64,000 bases of DNA, taken from the NCBI RefSeq assembly GCF_000701425.1, contig NZ_JNIW01000009.1, forward strand, positions 1-64,000. The letters are read 5' to 3'. Every line of letters begins with the position of its first letter. Position 1 is the stretch's first letter. This stretch comes from Deinococcus frigens DSM 12807. Lineage in GTDB: Bacteria > Deinococcota > Deinococci > Deinococcales > Deinococcaceae. Positions 1-8,265 of this stretch are shown here, one piece after another. The notes under the pieces were generated by a model. That model was not told the origin of the DNA, did not search any database, and saw only the letters and a list, made by a program, of their open reading frames with translations. A program made the position numbers and the translations under genes.

Positions 1-233
1 AGGACACCCAGACAAATGAGCAACTGCACCAGACTCCAGTGAAGCAGCATCCAGGGCAATGACGCTTGAAACCAGCGGCGGAAAGTGCGCTCATTCCAGC
101 CGCTGTAGCGGCTGAGATTGAGCGCGTTCAGACGGCCAGGGATGGCCTGCCACAAGGGCATCAGGTGGAGAAGAAAACGCTGTTGGTGAGCAGGAAAGGC
201 CAGCAGAGTGAGCAGGACAGGTAAGATCGACAT
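1..233 (-). CDS. Transposase, N-terminal part (cut by window edge)
   Basis: Reading leftward from the ATG at 233, the frame stays open to base 1 and gives 77 residues, including LNLSRYSGWNERTFRRWF. This basic, aromatic-rich start resembles DDE transposases of IS4/IS701-like elements that are common in deinococci. An AAGGAG ribosome-binding site lies just upstream of the ATG. The catalytic domain is outside the window, so intactness cannot be judged. The IS end should lie between about 240 and 300, but I could not define its terminal inverted repeat. The family assignment is from memory of similar proteins and is moderate. Confidence 0.55.
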   Translation of the reverse strand, partial: MSILPVLLTLLAFPAHQQRFLLHLMPLWQAIPGRLNALNLSRYSGWNERTFRRWFQASLPWMLLHWSLVQLLICLGV

Positions 234-640
234 CGGGTCTCCTTGGGTGTGGTCTTGAGAACTTCACCCTACTGGAGACCCGTTTTTTAGATCACGTGTT
301 GATTTCGCCAAAAGTGTCCGAACCATTGCCCATACGGATGCGGTTTGTTTCGTGCATCAACCGGAAGTGCGCCGCCCTCATCCACTCCAAGCCCGGAACC
401 CTCTGTTCTCCTGCGCGCTGTTCTGTCCAGAGCAGCGCCTGTGCGGACGCTCGGAATCTGTGCAGACGCTCGGATGCCTGCTCGGTCGTCCAGGTATTTT
501 CAACATTTTTCAATTGGAGTCCGAATGACTTGGCCTCCGCTCCTACCGCTCACGTCAGCCACCACCGATCAAACTACGCGCGTCGTCCGGGTCATTGCTG
601 CTGGACGACGCCCAACATGTCATTCAACATGTCCCTCTTC
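234..640. other. Intergenic region with IS end and a dispersed repeat
   Basis: These 407 bp hold the leader of the transposase gene (about 234-290) and one copy of a dispersed repeat (328-440). About 200 bp at 441-640 then precede the stop of the sugar permease gene. A near-duplicate GGACGCTCGGA/AGACGCTCGGA pair lies within 440-475. Frames crossing the region do not look like protein genes. Confidence 0.5.
328..440 (-). repeat. Dispersed repeat, copy A
   Basis: The reverse complement of 328-440 matches 12092-12200 over about 110 bp at roughly 85-90% identity by eye. Shared cores include CTGGACAGAACAGCG and GATGCACGAAACAAAC, the latter with one differing base before it. Small indels shift the reading frame between copies, so the similarity is at DNA level and not a conserved protein. 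Size and scatter resemble the small non-coding repeats known from Deinococcus genomes. Confidence 0.75.
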
Positions 641-1528
641 CTACCCCTTCATCCCTGTCAGCACGATTCCTTCGATGATCTGCTTCTGGAAGATGGCGAA
701 GACGATCAGCACCGGGATCACCGCCAGACTGCTGGCCGCCATGATCAGCCCCCACTGCGTCCCCGCCTCGCCATTAAAGAGCGCGGTCCCCACCGGCAAG
801 GTGCGGAACTCGGGCTTCTGGATCACGATCAGCGGCCACAAAAAGGCGTTCCAGTTGCCCAGAAAGGTGAAGATCGCCAGGCTGGCCAGCGCCGGGCGGA
901 CCAGTGGAAGCGCAATCCGCCAGAAGATCCCGAATTCGCTCATGCCGTCGATGCGCGCGGCCTCCAGCAGGTCATCGGGCAGCGTCTCGAAGAACTGGCG
1001 CATCAGGAAGACCCCGAAAGCGCTCATCAGCCCCGGAAACATGATCGCAAAATATGCCCCCGGCACGCTGCGGGTCAGTTGCAGGTCGCTGACGCCCACG
1101 AACCACGGGATGACCAGCATCTCGGTGGGAATCATCAGCGTGGACAGGATCAGGATGAAGATCAGGTTCTTGCCGGGGAAGTCGAACTTGGCCAGGGTAT
1201 AGCCCACCATCGAGTCGAAGAACAGCACGGTGGCGGTGGTCACCCCGGCCACCAGCAGGCTGTTGGCGAACCACTGCACGAATTTGGTCTCGGTCAGGAC
1301 CTGCCGGTAGTTGTCGAGGGTGGGGGCGGTGGGCAAAAAGGCCAGGTTGAACAGCTCCTGAAAGCTCTTGAGGCTGGTCAGCAGCATCCACATAAAGGGG
1401 AATAGCGTGACCACGATGCCCACGGTCAGCACCAGATAGGCCAGCAGCATGGGGGTGTTGAGGCGGCGGCGCGGGCGCGGATCGCCGGCGGTTTCACGGG
1501 CCTGGGGTTGTGGCAGAGTGGTGGTCAT
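641..1528 (-). CDS. Carbohydrate ABC transporter permease (MalG/UgpE type)
   Basis: A 295-residue inner-membrane permease. Six hydrophobic segments fit the MalG fold, and the EAA loop that contacts the ATPase is present (EAARIDGMSEFGIFWRIALP) near residue 190. The N-terminus is a short Pro/Arg-rich cytoplasmic tail. It follows the partner permease by 55 bp on the same strand and should form a heterodimeric channel with it. Neither a substrate-binding protein nor an ATPase is encoded in this group. The ATPase is probably shared, as with MsiK/MalK-type multitask subunits. The ligand is probably a sugar or polyol, judged from the adjacent dehydrogenase and SorC regulator. Confidence 0.9.
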   Translation of the reverse strand: MTTTLPQPQARETAGDPRPRRRLNTPMLLAYLVLTVGIVVTLFPFMWMLLTSLKSFQELFNLAFLPTAPTLDNYRQVLTETKFVQWFANSLLVAGVTTATVLFFDSMVGYTLAKFDFPGKNLIFILILSTLMIPTEMLVIPWFVGVSDLQLTRSVPGAYFAIMFPGLMSAFGVFLMRQFFETLPDDLLEAARIDGMSEFGIFWRIALPLVRPALASLAIFTFLGNWNAFLWPLIVIQKPEFRTLPVGTALFNGEAGTQWGLIMAASSLAVIPVLIVFAIFQKQIIEGIVLTGMKG

Positions 1529-1583
1529 CCGGCCACCGACCGGGTGCCCAGACGTACGTTGCGGTTCTGGATCAGACTGTGAT

Positions 1584-2540
1584 TCATATGTCGTACCGCC
1601 GGGTCAGGAAGCGCAGTTGGAACAGGGTGATGGCCAGGATGATCACGAACAGCACCACCGTGATGGCCGAGGCGTAGCCCATCTGGTAGCGCCCGAAGGC
1701 GATCTGGTAGATGTACAGCGCCACGGTCGTCGTGCTGCCCAGCGGCCCCCCCTGATCGGTGAAGTTCAGGTTGACCACCTGCGTGAACAGTTGCAGGTAC
1801 GAGATGGTGCCGGTCACCACGCTGAAGACGATGGTGGGATTGAGCAGCGGCAGCGTGATCTTCCAGAACGCCTGCGAGCCGTTCGCGCCGTCGATTTCTG
1901 CGGCCTCGTAATAGCTGCGCGGAATGGCCGACAGCCCGGCCAGGAACAGCACGATCTGAAAGCCCAGGTTCTGCCACACCACCAGCGCCGCCGTGGTGGC
2001 CAGCGCCTGGGATGGTGAATTCAGGAAGTTCTGCGGCGTGATGTGCAGCCAGATTAAAAAGGTGTTGACCGGGCCGAACTGCGGGCTGAACAGCCATTGC
2101 CAGACCCACGCGGCGGCCACGATGGGGGTGACGTAGGGGGCGAAGTACAGCGCCCGGAACAGACCGCGCAGGGCGCGGATCTTGTTGAGCATCAGCGCCA
2201 CGATCAGCCCCAGCGCGATCTGAGCCGGAACGCCGATCACGGTGTACAGCGCGGTATTGCGCAGGGCCTGACCGAATTTCTCGTCCGCGAACAGGCGCTG
2301 GTAGTTCTCAGTGCCGACGAAGGGCTGCTGGTCCTTGAGGATGTTCCAGTCGAACAGGCTCAGGCGCAATGCCGAAAAGGTGGGCAAAAAACGCACGATC
2401 AGAAAGAAGACCAGCGGGATCAGTAGGAAGGTGTAGGCCGTGCGGGTCTGGTGACGCCGCATCGAGCCGCCCCGCCGGGGTGGGGGCCGCCCTCCGGTGC
2501 CAGTGCCCAGCGCCGCGCTCAGGCGTGGAGCGGCCTTCAT
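1584..2540 (-). CDS. Carbohydrate ABC transporter permease (MalF/UgpA type)
   Basis: A 318-residue permease with a first membrane segment at about residues 33-50 and an EAA motif (EAAEIDGANGSQAFWKITLP) near residue 215. It pairs with the MalG-type permease immediately downstream. The start is uncertain. The ATG at 2540 gives a basic leader of 26 residues, while an internal ATG at 2462 (MRRHQTRTAY) starts nearer the first membrane helix. Neither has a strong ribosome-binding site. It lies 246 bp downstream of the zinc dehydrogenase gene on the same strand and may be cotranscribed with it. Confidence 0.88.
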   Translation of the reverse strand: MKAAPRLSAALGTGTGGRPPPRRGGSMRRHQTRTAYTFLLIPLVFFLIVRFLPTFSALRLSLFDWNILKDQQPFVGTENYQRLFADEKFGQALRNTALYTVIGVPAQIALGLIVALMLNKIRALRGLFRALYFAPYVTPIVAAAWVWQWLFSPQFGPVNTFLIWLHITPQNFLNSPSQALATTAALVVWQNLGFQIVLFLAGLSAIPRSYYEAAEIDGANGSQAFWKITLPLLNPTIVFSVVTGTISYLQLFTQVVNLNFTDQGGPLGSTTTVALYIYQIAFGRYQMGYASAITVVLFVIILAITLFQLRFLTRRYDI

Positions 2541-2786
2541 CTGGACCGACGCGCGGCGGAGTCTGACCCGCCCGGTATCACGAAGTTACAAAGCATATGC
2601 GCCCCCCTTGGGTTCAATTCTTTCAGGACTGTCCTGGTACGCGATTGTACGGCGTGCCGGGGAGATTTCCAGGGGTGTGGGGGTGGGCAGGATAGGGACT
2701 GGAACGGCTGGGGGCGTGGGTCAGCCCACCACGGGCACGCCGCAGCCCGCCCAACCGCATTCATCGGGTGAAAAGCGCCGTTCCCC

Positions 2787-3827
2787 TCAAGCGAAGCGGT
2801 CGATCACCTGAACACCCGTGGCGCTGAAACTGTCCATCCCGGTCAGCGCGTCGATGGACTCGGATAGCGTCAGCCGCGCGCCGATCAGGCGGTCCGGGCG
2901 CAGCAGGCCACTCTCGATCATGCCCAGCATCTCGGGGTAGGCGTGGGCGGCCATGCCGTGGCTGCCGTAAATTTGCAGTTCCCTGGCAATCACGGCGTCC
3001 ATCGGCAGCGGCGGGCGGCGGTGCTCGGCCACCAGCAGGCCCACCTGCACGTGCCGCCCCTGGGTTCGCAGGCACAGGATGGAATCCGCACAGGTCTGCG
3101 CGTGCCCCAGCGCGTCCAGCGACAGGTGCGCGCCGCCGCCCGTGGCCTCGCGGATGGCCACCACCACGTCCCCTTCCCGGCTGTCGAGGGTGACCTCCGC
3201 CCCCAGTTGCGCGGCCCGCTGGAGCTTGTCCGCGCCGATGTCCACCGCGATCACCCGTGCGCCCAGTGCGCGGGCGATCATGACCGCCGACAGGCCCACG
3301 CCGCCGCAGCCGTGAACGGCCACCCACTCGCCGCCCCTGACCCGGCCCTGCTGCACCACCGCCCGGAAGGACGTCGCGAAGCGGCAGCCCAGACTGGCCG
3401 CCGTCACGAAGTCCAGACCGTCCGGCAGGCGCACCAGATTGCCCTCGGCAAAGCGCAGGGCCACGTATTCGGCAAACGATCCCCAGGCGGTGAAGCCCGG
3501 CTGGAATTGATCCCGGCAGACCTGCTGCTGCCCCGCCTGGCACTCCGGGCAGCGCCCGCAGCCCGACACGAAGGGCAATGTCACGCGGTCCCCCTCGCGC
3601 CAGCGCGTGATGCCTGCGCCCACCGCCACCACGGTTCCGGCGATCTCGTGGCCCGGAACGTGGGGCAGGGCGATATCGGGGTCATGGCCCATCCAGCCGT
3701 GCCAGTCACTGCGGCACACGCCCGACGCCTCCACCCGCAGCACCACGCCGCCCGCCGCCGGGACAGGGTCCGGCACGGTCCGCAGTTCGGGGCGCATTCC
3801 AAATTGCTCGTAAACGACCGCTTTCAT
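2787..3827 (-). CDS. Zinc-dependent alcohol/polyol dehydrogenase
   Basis: A 346-residue medium-chain dehydrogenase. Catalytic-zinc residues are visible as C38, H60 and E61 (PGHE). The structural zinc lobe has C90, C93, C96 and C104 with canonical spacing. The NAD(P)-binding Rossmann motif is GCGGVG near residue 170. The substrate is probably a secondary alcohol or sugar alcohol. Lying between a SorC regulator and two sugar-type ABC permeases, it likely oxidises the polyol that they import. The exact substrate cannot be read from sequence. Confidence 0.9.
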   Translation of the reverse strand: MKAVVYEQFGMRPELRTVPDPVPAAGGVVLRVEASGVCRSDWHGWMGHDPDIALPHVPGHEIAGTVVAVGAGITRWREGDRVTLPFVSGCGRCPECQAGQQQVCRDQFQPGFTAWGSFAEYVALRFAEGNLVRLPDGLDFVTAASLGCRFATSFRAVVQQGRVRGGEWVAVHGCGGVGLSAVMIARALGARVIAVDIGADKLQRAAQLGAEVTLDSREGDVVVAIREATGGGAHLSLDALGHAQTCADSILCLRTQGRHVQVGLLVAEHRRPPLPMDAVIARELQIYGSHGMAAHAYPEMLGMIESGLLRPDRLIGARLTLSESIDALTGMDSFSATGVQVIDRFA

Positions 3828-3920
3828 GCCTCAGACTCTTTCATGGTATCGGGCCGGAGGTCACCGGCTCCAGCGCCCCCAGCTCTCAGCCCATCCAGTC
3901 CCCAACCGATTTAACTCTCA

Positions 3921-3952
3921 GCCGATTCAAGCCCCAGCCGATTCAAGCCCCA
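3921..3952. repeat. Two tandem copies of a 16-bp unit
   Basis: The unit GCCGATTCAAGCCCCA occurs twice in succession. The second copy runs through the stop codon of the SorC-type regulator (3943-3945). A degenerate relative (CCGATTTAACTCTCA) precedes it at 3906-3920. This looks like local replication slippage at the gene's 3' end. Confidence 0.8.
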
Positions 3953-4959
3953 GCCCTGTCTCCCAATTCCAGCACCGCCCGCGCCGTCACCTCGTCCACG
4001 ATCAGGCGGCGCATCAGCTTTCCGGCCAGGGCGGCGTGCAGCGCGGCTGCCTTGCCCAGCCCACTGACCACGCACAGCGACTGACTGGCGTCCCGGATCA
4101 GCGACAGCGGCGGGCCGCTGGCACGGGCGTTCAGCGACAGGCCCGCGTCGTTGCCATCGGCGCGGTAGAAGACGGTGGCAATGTCACCCACCGCGCCCCC
4201 GGCGTTCAGCGCGGCCAGGTCGCCCGCGTCCAGATACCCGGCGCTGTACACGTGGCTGGGGGTAGAGGCGTCCACGCTGCCCACCGAGTAGATCAGCAGT
4301 CCGGCCTTTTGCTGCAAATCCAGCACATGCCGCACGCTGCGTTCGCGCCACATGGCCCGCTTGGTGGCCGGATCGTCGAAAAAGGTGGGCACCGGGAACA
4401 ACTGTGCGCCCGCCGAGAAGTTGCGCGCAAACCGCAGAATGGTCTCGGTCACGAAACCGCTCATGAAATCGGCGGCGTTGGCCGAGCCGTTGAGCTGCAC
4501 AAAGGTCAGCCCCGGCACCGGGCGCGGGGTCAGCGCGTGGCCCACGGCGTTCAGGGTGGTGCCCCAGGCCAGCCCCACGGTCATGCCGGGGCGCAGCAGC
4601 CCCGTCAGCGCGGCGGCGGCAGCGGCGGCGGTGCGCTCCAGCCACAGGGTTTCCGGGCTGCCCTGCGGCACGCTGACCACCTGCGCGTGCAAGAAGGGGT
4701 AGCGCGCGTGCAGCCGGGTCTCCAGCGATTGCGCCTGGCCCTCGGGGTCATGGATGCGGATTTCCACCAGACCGCTGCGCCGCGCGTGAGACAGCAGCCG
4801 CGAGACCTTGGGCCGCGACAGGCCCAGTTCCGTGGCAATCGCGTCGGTGGTCAGCCCCTGCACGTAGTACAGCCGGGCCACCTGCACGGCCTGCACGTTC
4901 CGACTCTCGGGCGGACGCTCGGGGGGGGCGGGATCGTGGGCCATGCGTAGGGTCAGCAT
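3943..4959 (-). CDS. SorC/DeoR-type sugar-binding transcriptional regulator
   Basis: A 338-residue SorC-family regulator. A helix-turn-helix lies at about residues 24-62 (GLTTDAIATELGLSRPKVSR). A sugar-phosphate-isomerase-like effector domain follows to the C-terminus. These proteins normally respond to a phosphorylated sugar and control adjacent catabolic operons. It sits directly upstream of the dehydrogenase and permease genes on the same strand and is their likely regulator. The start at 4959 (MLTLRMAHD) could instead be the ATG at 4944. A TATGCT box 10 nt before the latter would fit a nearly leaderless transcript. Confidence 0.88.
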   Translation of the reverse strand: MLTLRMAHDPAPPERPPESRNVQAVQVARLYYVQGLTTDAIATELGLSRPKVSRLLSHARRSGLVEIRIHDPEGQAQSLETRLHARYPFLHAQVVSVPQGSPETLWLERTAAAAAAALTGLLRPGMTVGLAWGTTLNAVGHALTPRPVPGLTFVQLNGSANAADFMSGFVTETILRFARNFSAGAQLFPVPTFFDDPATKRAMWRERSVRHVLDLQQKAGLLIYSVGSVDASTPSHVYSAGYLDAGDLAALNAGGAVGDIATVFYRADGNDAGLSLNARASGPPLSLIRDASQSLCVVSGLGKAAALHAALAGKLMRRLIVDEVTARAVLELGDRAGA

Positions 4960-5307
4960 ACGGCGGGCCGGAGGGGGGTCAAGCGCGGGGCGGCCCTTCT
5001 TACAGCCCTGAAATAAGCCCTTTTGTCCCCGCCGCGTCCTGCATCTGACCGCCCCCGCCTCACGGTGGGGGTTTTAGCTTGCATGTAATGCGAACGGAAT
5101 TATCGCCAGCTCAGGTTTTGGGGTGGCCCTGCCCGTTTGACCCCCCCGCCCCTTCGGGGCACCTTCCCTCAATGGGAGGCAAGAGTTGCGGAATGGCCCG
5201 TCCCGGCGCAGTTCTCGGCTCCTTCCCCCCGGAAGCTGGCGGCGCAGCCGACTGAGGGGTTTCTTTTCAGCGATCAACCCTTCCCCAGACGCCATACTGA
5301 ACCCCAC
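4960..5307. other. Intergenic region with orphan hairpin and palindromic segments
   Basis: No convincing gene. It holds a terminator-like hairpin at 5052-5075, a small palindrome GCCCCTTCGGGGC near 5148-5160, and a GC-rich imperfectly palindromic stretch around 5225-5265 that resembles interspersed REP-like DNA. It ends at the decayed restriction-modification fragment. Confidence 0.5.
5052..5075 (+). terminator. Orphan intrinsic terminator
   Basis: The 8-bp stem CCCCCGCC/GGTGGGGG (one G.U pair) has a TCAC loop and is followed by TTTT on the plus strand. No plus-strand gene lies upstream, because the regulator gene at 3943-4959 is on the other strand. It may end an antisense or small RNA, or be left over from a lost gene. 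Confidence 0.5.
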
Positions 5308-5583
5308 ATGGCCTACGCTCCCGCCAACAGCCCCGAAGCCTTTATCGCTCACTGGTCCAGATCGGGCGGCAACGAGCGGGCCAATGACGCGTCGTTTCTG
5401 AATGACCTGTGCGGTTTGCTGGGGGTGCCGCGCCCGGACGTGTCCACCGCCGACGAGGGCGGCGCGTATGTCTTCGAGCGGCGGGTCAGCGAGGTGTTTA
5501 CCGACGGGACGTCCACGCCGCGCTCTCTGGACCTGTACCGCCAGGGCTACCTGATGCTGCCAGGCTGGGTGACGCCCGGATGA
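5308..5583 (+). pseudogene. N-terminal remnant of an MmeI/type IIG-like DNA methyltransferase-nuclease
   Basis: From the ATG at 5308 the frame encodes about 91 residues with the hallmark start of large MmeI-type class I DNA methyltransferases: PEAFIAHWSRSGGNERAN, then FLNDLCGLLGVPRPD, then YVFERRVSEVF and LDLYRQG. In intact homologues this N-terminal segment leads into the nuclease and methyltransferase domains of a protein of roughly 900 residues or more. Here the frame ends almost at once after LDLYRQG, and nothing downstream continues it. No ribosome-binding site is visible. I read it as the stump of a deleted restriction-modification gene. Confidence 0.7.
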
Positions 5584-5613
5584 ACCGGGGCAGCAGATGA
5601 GCCGGGTTAACAG

Positions 5614-6024
5614 ATGAACCGGGGGGGCGGGCCGCTGTGGATTCACGCCGCCATGCTGCTGCTGGTGGCCTTGCTGCTGGGCTGGGTGCCGGTGCTGGGG
5701 CCGCTGCTGCTGGGCGTGCTGGCGGGACGGGCCGCGCCGGGCGGGCGGGGCGCAGCGGCGCTGCTTCCGGCCCTGGCCCTGCAAACCGCGCTGCTGCTGG
5801 GCGCACGCTGGGCCGCCCGGACGGTGCAGGACTTCGGGCTGGACGGTGGGTTGTGGACGGCGGTGGCGTGGCTGGGCAGTCCGCTGTCCGCCGCGCTGGG
5901 CCGCCCGCTGGGCCACGTCCTGGGCAGCGCGACGCTGGCGGGCTTCCTGCTGCTGTACATCCTGCCCGCCCTGCCCGGCCTGCTGATCGGCGCTCAGATG
6001 GCCCGGCGCTCCACGCGCTGGTGA
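5614..6024 (+). CDS. Small integral membrane protein of unknown function
   Basis: A 136-residue protein with about four hydrophobic segments (roughly residues 10-38, 45-65, 78-95 and 100-125), rich in Leu, Ala and Gly, with Pro/Gly turns. I do not recognise a family. It starts 30 bp after the stop of the restriction-modification remnant. Short near-repeats of TGAACCGGGG surround its start (5581-5627). It is convergent with the asparagine-synthetase-like gene. Amino-acid composition supports a real membrane protein, but no function can be assigned. Confidence 0.6.
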   Translation: MNRGGGPLWIHAAMLLLVALLLGWVPVLGPLLLGVLAGRAAPGGRGAAALLPALALQTALLLGARWAARTVQDFGLDGGLWTAVAWLGSPLSAALGRPLGHVLGSATLAGFLLLYILPALPGLLIGAQMARRSTRW

Positions 6025-6131
6025 GGGTGGTCTTTTGGCTTCTTCCGCGTACGGGGGAGGCTGAAAGGGGGGGGCCAGCAGGCAGGCCGCCACCGATCAC
6101 GGGCCGCCGTCTCGCCTCATCCGGGGCGCGG

Positions 6132-7826
6132 TCAGCCGCCCGACTTCCCGGCGTCCAGCGCCCGCAGCGTCAGCACCCGCAGCAGCCAGGTGGCCGGGCG
6201 GACGGGCGCGGCCCTCAATCGGGCCTGGCCGAACACCTGTTGTCCCAGGTCGCTGTGCCGGAAGGCTCCCAGCGCCTGCCGGAGCTGCCCCTTCAGTTTT
6301 GGGCGTCCGGCAGCGGGCGCGGCCAGTTGGTCCAGCACCGCCCGGATCGCCAGCGGGTCGATCACGGCGTCCAGACGGCTGCGGCCCGAGAGCAGCTCTT
6401 CCCTGATCGCCTCCCGGTGCCGGATCAGTTCGGCGTGCCAGTCGGTCTCGTAGCCCTGGGAGCGGGCCAGCGGTACGCGGTAGATGTCCGGGTCCAGGGC
6501 GCGCAGGGTCTCCTTGAACAGCCGCTTGCCCGCCAGCGCGGCGGGGGGCAGGCGGGCCACGAAGTCCATCACCGCCGCGTCCAGGTACGGCAGGTGGACG
6601 GCGGCAAAGCGGCCCGCGTACTGCTCGCGCCACGGCAGCAGGCGGTAGGGCATGACCTGCCGGGCCAGCAGCAGGAATTCCTGCCGACTGGGGTCCGTGA
6701 TACGGGCCAACCCGCCGCGAATCTCCGCGATCTCGGCGTTCCAGGCGGCCTGCATGCCCCGAAGCACCTGTGGGTCCAGCCTGGCGGTCAACTGGCCCAG
6801 GGTGTCGAAGGGCCGCAGGTGGCGTTTGGTGAGCTGTTCGGAGACGTCGTGCAGGGGGCGGGCGTGGGCGTCGTGGATCTGCTCGCCCGCAAAAAAGTCG
6901 GTGATCGGCTGCTGAGACAGGGCGGCCCAGGCGTCGGCCTCGTCGCAGAAGTTGGCCACGCCGCGCCCCCACCCGGCGTTGCGGCGGATCGTTGCCAGCA
7001 GGTCACCCTGATAAGCCTGCACCTCCTGATGCGGGGTGCCGTACTGCCCGGCCAGCGCGTCGGCCACCCGGATGTCGCTGCCCGCCGCCTGCGGCCCCTG
7101 GGCATAGGAGAAGGTCCGCAGGTCGACGCCTGCCCCCGTCAGCAGGCTCAGCAGCCCGCGCGAGTCGTGGCCGCCGCTCAGCGACAGGTGGGCCGGACCG
7201 TCCAGGCCCCCGGCCCGGCGGCGCACGGCGCGCACGAGCAGCGCGGCAAATTCCTCGCGCAACTCGGCCTCGGGGCGGGTGTCCGGCCAGTCGGGCGGCT
7301 CGGGGGTCCAGTACGCCTGCCGCACGGTGCCGCCGGGCCGCAGGTGGTGCAGGCTGGCCGCTTCCAGGCTGCTCACGCCCTGGTACAGCGTCAGGCCGTT
7401 CATGGGGCTGCCGCTGATCATGACGCTGGCCACGCCGCCCAGCGTGTAGGGCCGCCGGGCAAAGTCCGGGTGGTCCGGCAGGGTGGACAGCGCCATGCCC
7501 CCCTGGTCGTGCGCGGCGTACAGCTTGTGGGTGCCCGCCCGGTCGGTGACGGCCAGCGCCGTGCCTGCCTCTTTGTCCAGCAGCAGCGCCGAGAACGCGC
7601 CGTCAAGGTGCCGGAAACAGTCCGGCCCGTGCTGGCGGTACAGGCGGAGCAGCCCCGGCCCGTCCAGATCGTAGAACTGCCCCTTGACCACGGCGGTCAG
7701 TCCCGCGTCGTGGATAACGCTGGCTGGCGCGGCATCCAGGTCCACCTGCCACGGCCCGACGGTGAGCGTCCCCTCGGCAGGGTGGAGCGGGCGGGGGGTC
7801 AGGACGGCGCTGAAATCGGTTCGCAA
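6132..7826 (-). CDS. Asparagine-synthetase-like amide ligase without a glutaminase nucleophile
   Basis: Two-domain AsnB-type protein of 564 residues: an N-terminal Ntn-hydrolase-like domain (about 1-180) and a C-terminal ATP-pyrophosphatase domain with the PP-loop SGGHDS at about residues 217-222. I chose the TTG at 7826 because AGAGGT stands 7 nt before it. An ATG at 7907 would give 27 extra residues that look non-coding. From the TTG the protein starts LRTDFSAVL, so the Cys2 needed for glutamine hydrolysis is absent. It may therefore use ammonia or another amine, or make an intramolecular amide as beta-lactam synthetases do. No peptide-antibiotic genes are adjacent. Confidence 0.78.
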   Translation of the reverse strand: MRTDFSAVLTPRPLHPAEGTLTVGPWQVDLDAAPASVIHDAGLTAVVKGQFYDLDGPGLLRLYRQHGPDCFRHLDGAFSALLLDKEAGTALAVTDRAGTHKLYAAHDQGGMALSTLPDHPDFARRPYTLGGVASVMISGSPMNGLTLYQGVSSLEAASLHHLRPGGTVRQAYWTPEPPDWPDTRPEAELREEFAALLVRAVRRRAGGLDGPAHLSLSGGHDSRGLLSLLTGAGVDLRTFSYAQGPQAAGSDIRVADALAGQYGTPHQEVQAYQGDLLATIRRNAGWGRGVANFCDEADAWAALSQQPITDFFAGEQIHDAHARPLHDVSEQLTKRHLRPFDTLGQLTARLDPQVLRGMQAAWNAEIAEIRGGLARITDPSRQEFLLLARQVMPYRLLPWREQYAGRFAAVHLPYLDAAVMDFVARLPPAALAGKRLFKETLRALDPDIYRVPLARSQGYETDWHAELIRHREAIREELLSGRSRLDAVIDPLAIRAVLDQLAAPAAGRPKLKGQLRQALGAFRHSDLGQQVFGQARLRAAPVRPATWLLRVLTLRALDAGKSGG

Positions 7827-8173
7827 GTGTCTACCTCTCGCAGATATTTTAATCGACCGGCAAGGGGCACGGCGGTTCAGCTTCATCGCCCGGTGGACGT
7901 GATCCACACAGCCTGACCCACAACGGGGGAGCGCTGATCCTGACCGACTCTCCCGGTAGTGCTGTCGATCCTCCCGCCACAGGACGCCCGATCTGCAAGA
8001 TAAAATTCGTTGCGCAGACGGAGTTTAGCCCCTCATTCCGTGCGTTGGAGAGACGCTGGCTGACCAGCGCAAGTTCAACGGCTTCTGGTTCAATTCCCCC
8101 TGAAGCTTCGGGCAGTCCACCCGTCGCCGGACCACAGATTCGGCAATATGAACGCTGACCCACCAGCTTCCGC

Positions 8174-8202
8174 TTGCCCCGCCTCCGAACATATGTTCAA
8201 AT
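8174..8202 (+). promoter_or_regulatory. Candidate glpD promoter
   Basis: TTGCCC (8174-8179), a 17-bp spacer and TCAAAT (8197-8202) preceded by TGT, an extended -10. It points at glpD, whose ATG is 64 bp further on. The first palindrome overlaps the -10 region, which would suit repression. Confidence 0.5.
8187..8198. promoter_or_regulatory. Palindromic operator 1 upstream of glpD
   Basis: GAACATATGTTC is a perfect 12-bp palindrome overlapping the candidate -10 box. Its centre is 21 bp, two helical turns, from that of the second element at 8208-8219. Confidence 0.6.
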
Positions 8203-8207
8203 AGACT

Positions 8208-8219
8208 GAACAAACGTTC
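8208..8219. promoter_or_regulatory. Palindromic operator 2 upstream of glpD
   Basis: GAACAAACGTTC shares the GAAC-N4-GTTC half-sites of operator 1 and lies on the same DNA face. It covers the expected transcription start, consistent with a repressor dimer binding in tandem. Confidence 0.6.
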
Positions 8220-8265
8220 GAGGTGGGTCTCACCTCCCTTTTTCCCCGCTCCAACAGGAAGTGTT

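Larger units (their letters stand above)
7827..8265. other. Intergenic region upstream of glpD
   Basis: 439 bp between the divergent asparagine-synthetase-like gene and glpD. The right end carries the glpD promoter and two palindromic operators (8174-8219). The middle part (about 7900-8150) shows short frames without gene-like composition, and I see no RNA gene in it. Confidence 0.5.

Noticed and set aside
292..513. 73-codon minus-strand frame over repeat copy A
   Set aside because: The matching repeat near 12.1 kb has indels that change the frame, so the conservation is of DNA, not of a peptide.
2575..2645. TTGAAC/TATGCT boxes as a promoter of the sugar permease genes
   Set aside because: The spacer is only 14 bp, too short for a normal sigma-70 promoter.
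5637..7916. Plus-strand open frame of 759 codons
   Set aside because: It runs through a membrane-protein gene in another frame and antisense to the asparagine-synthetase-like gene. The composition is typical of a shadow frame.
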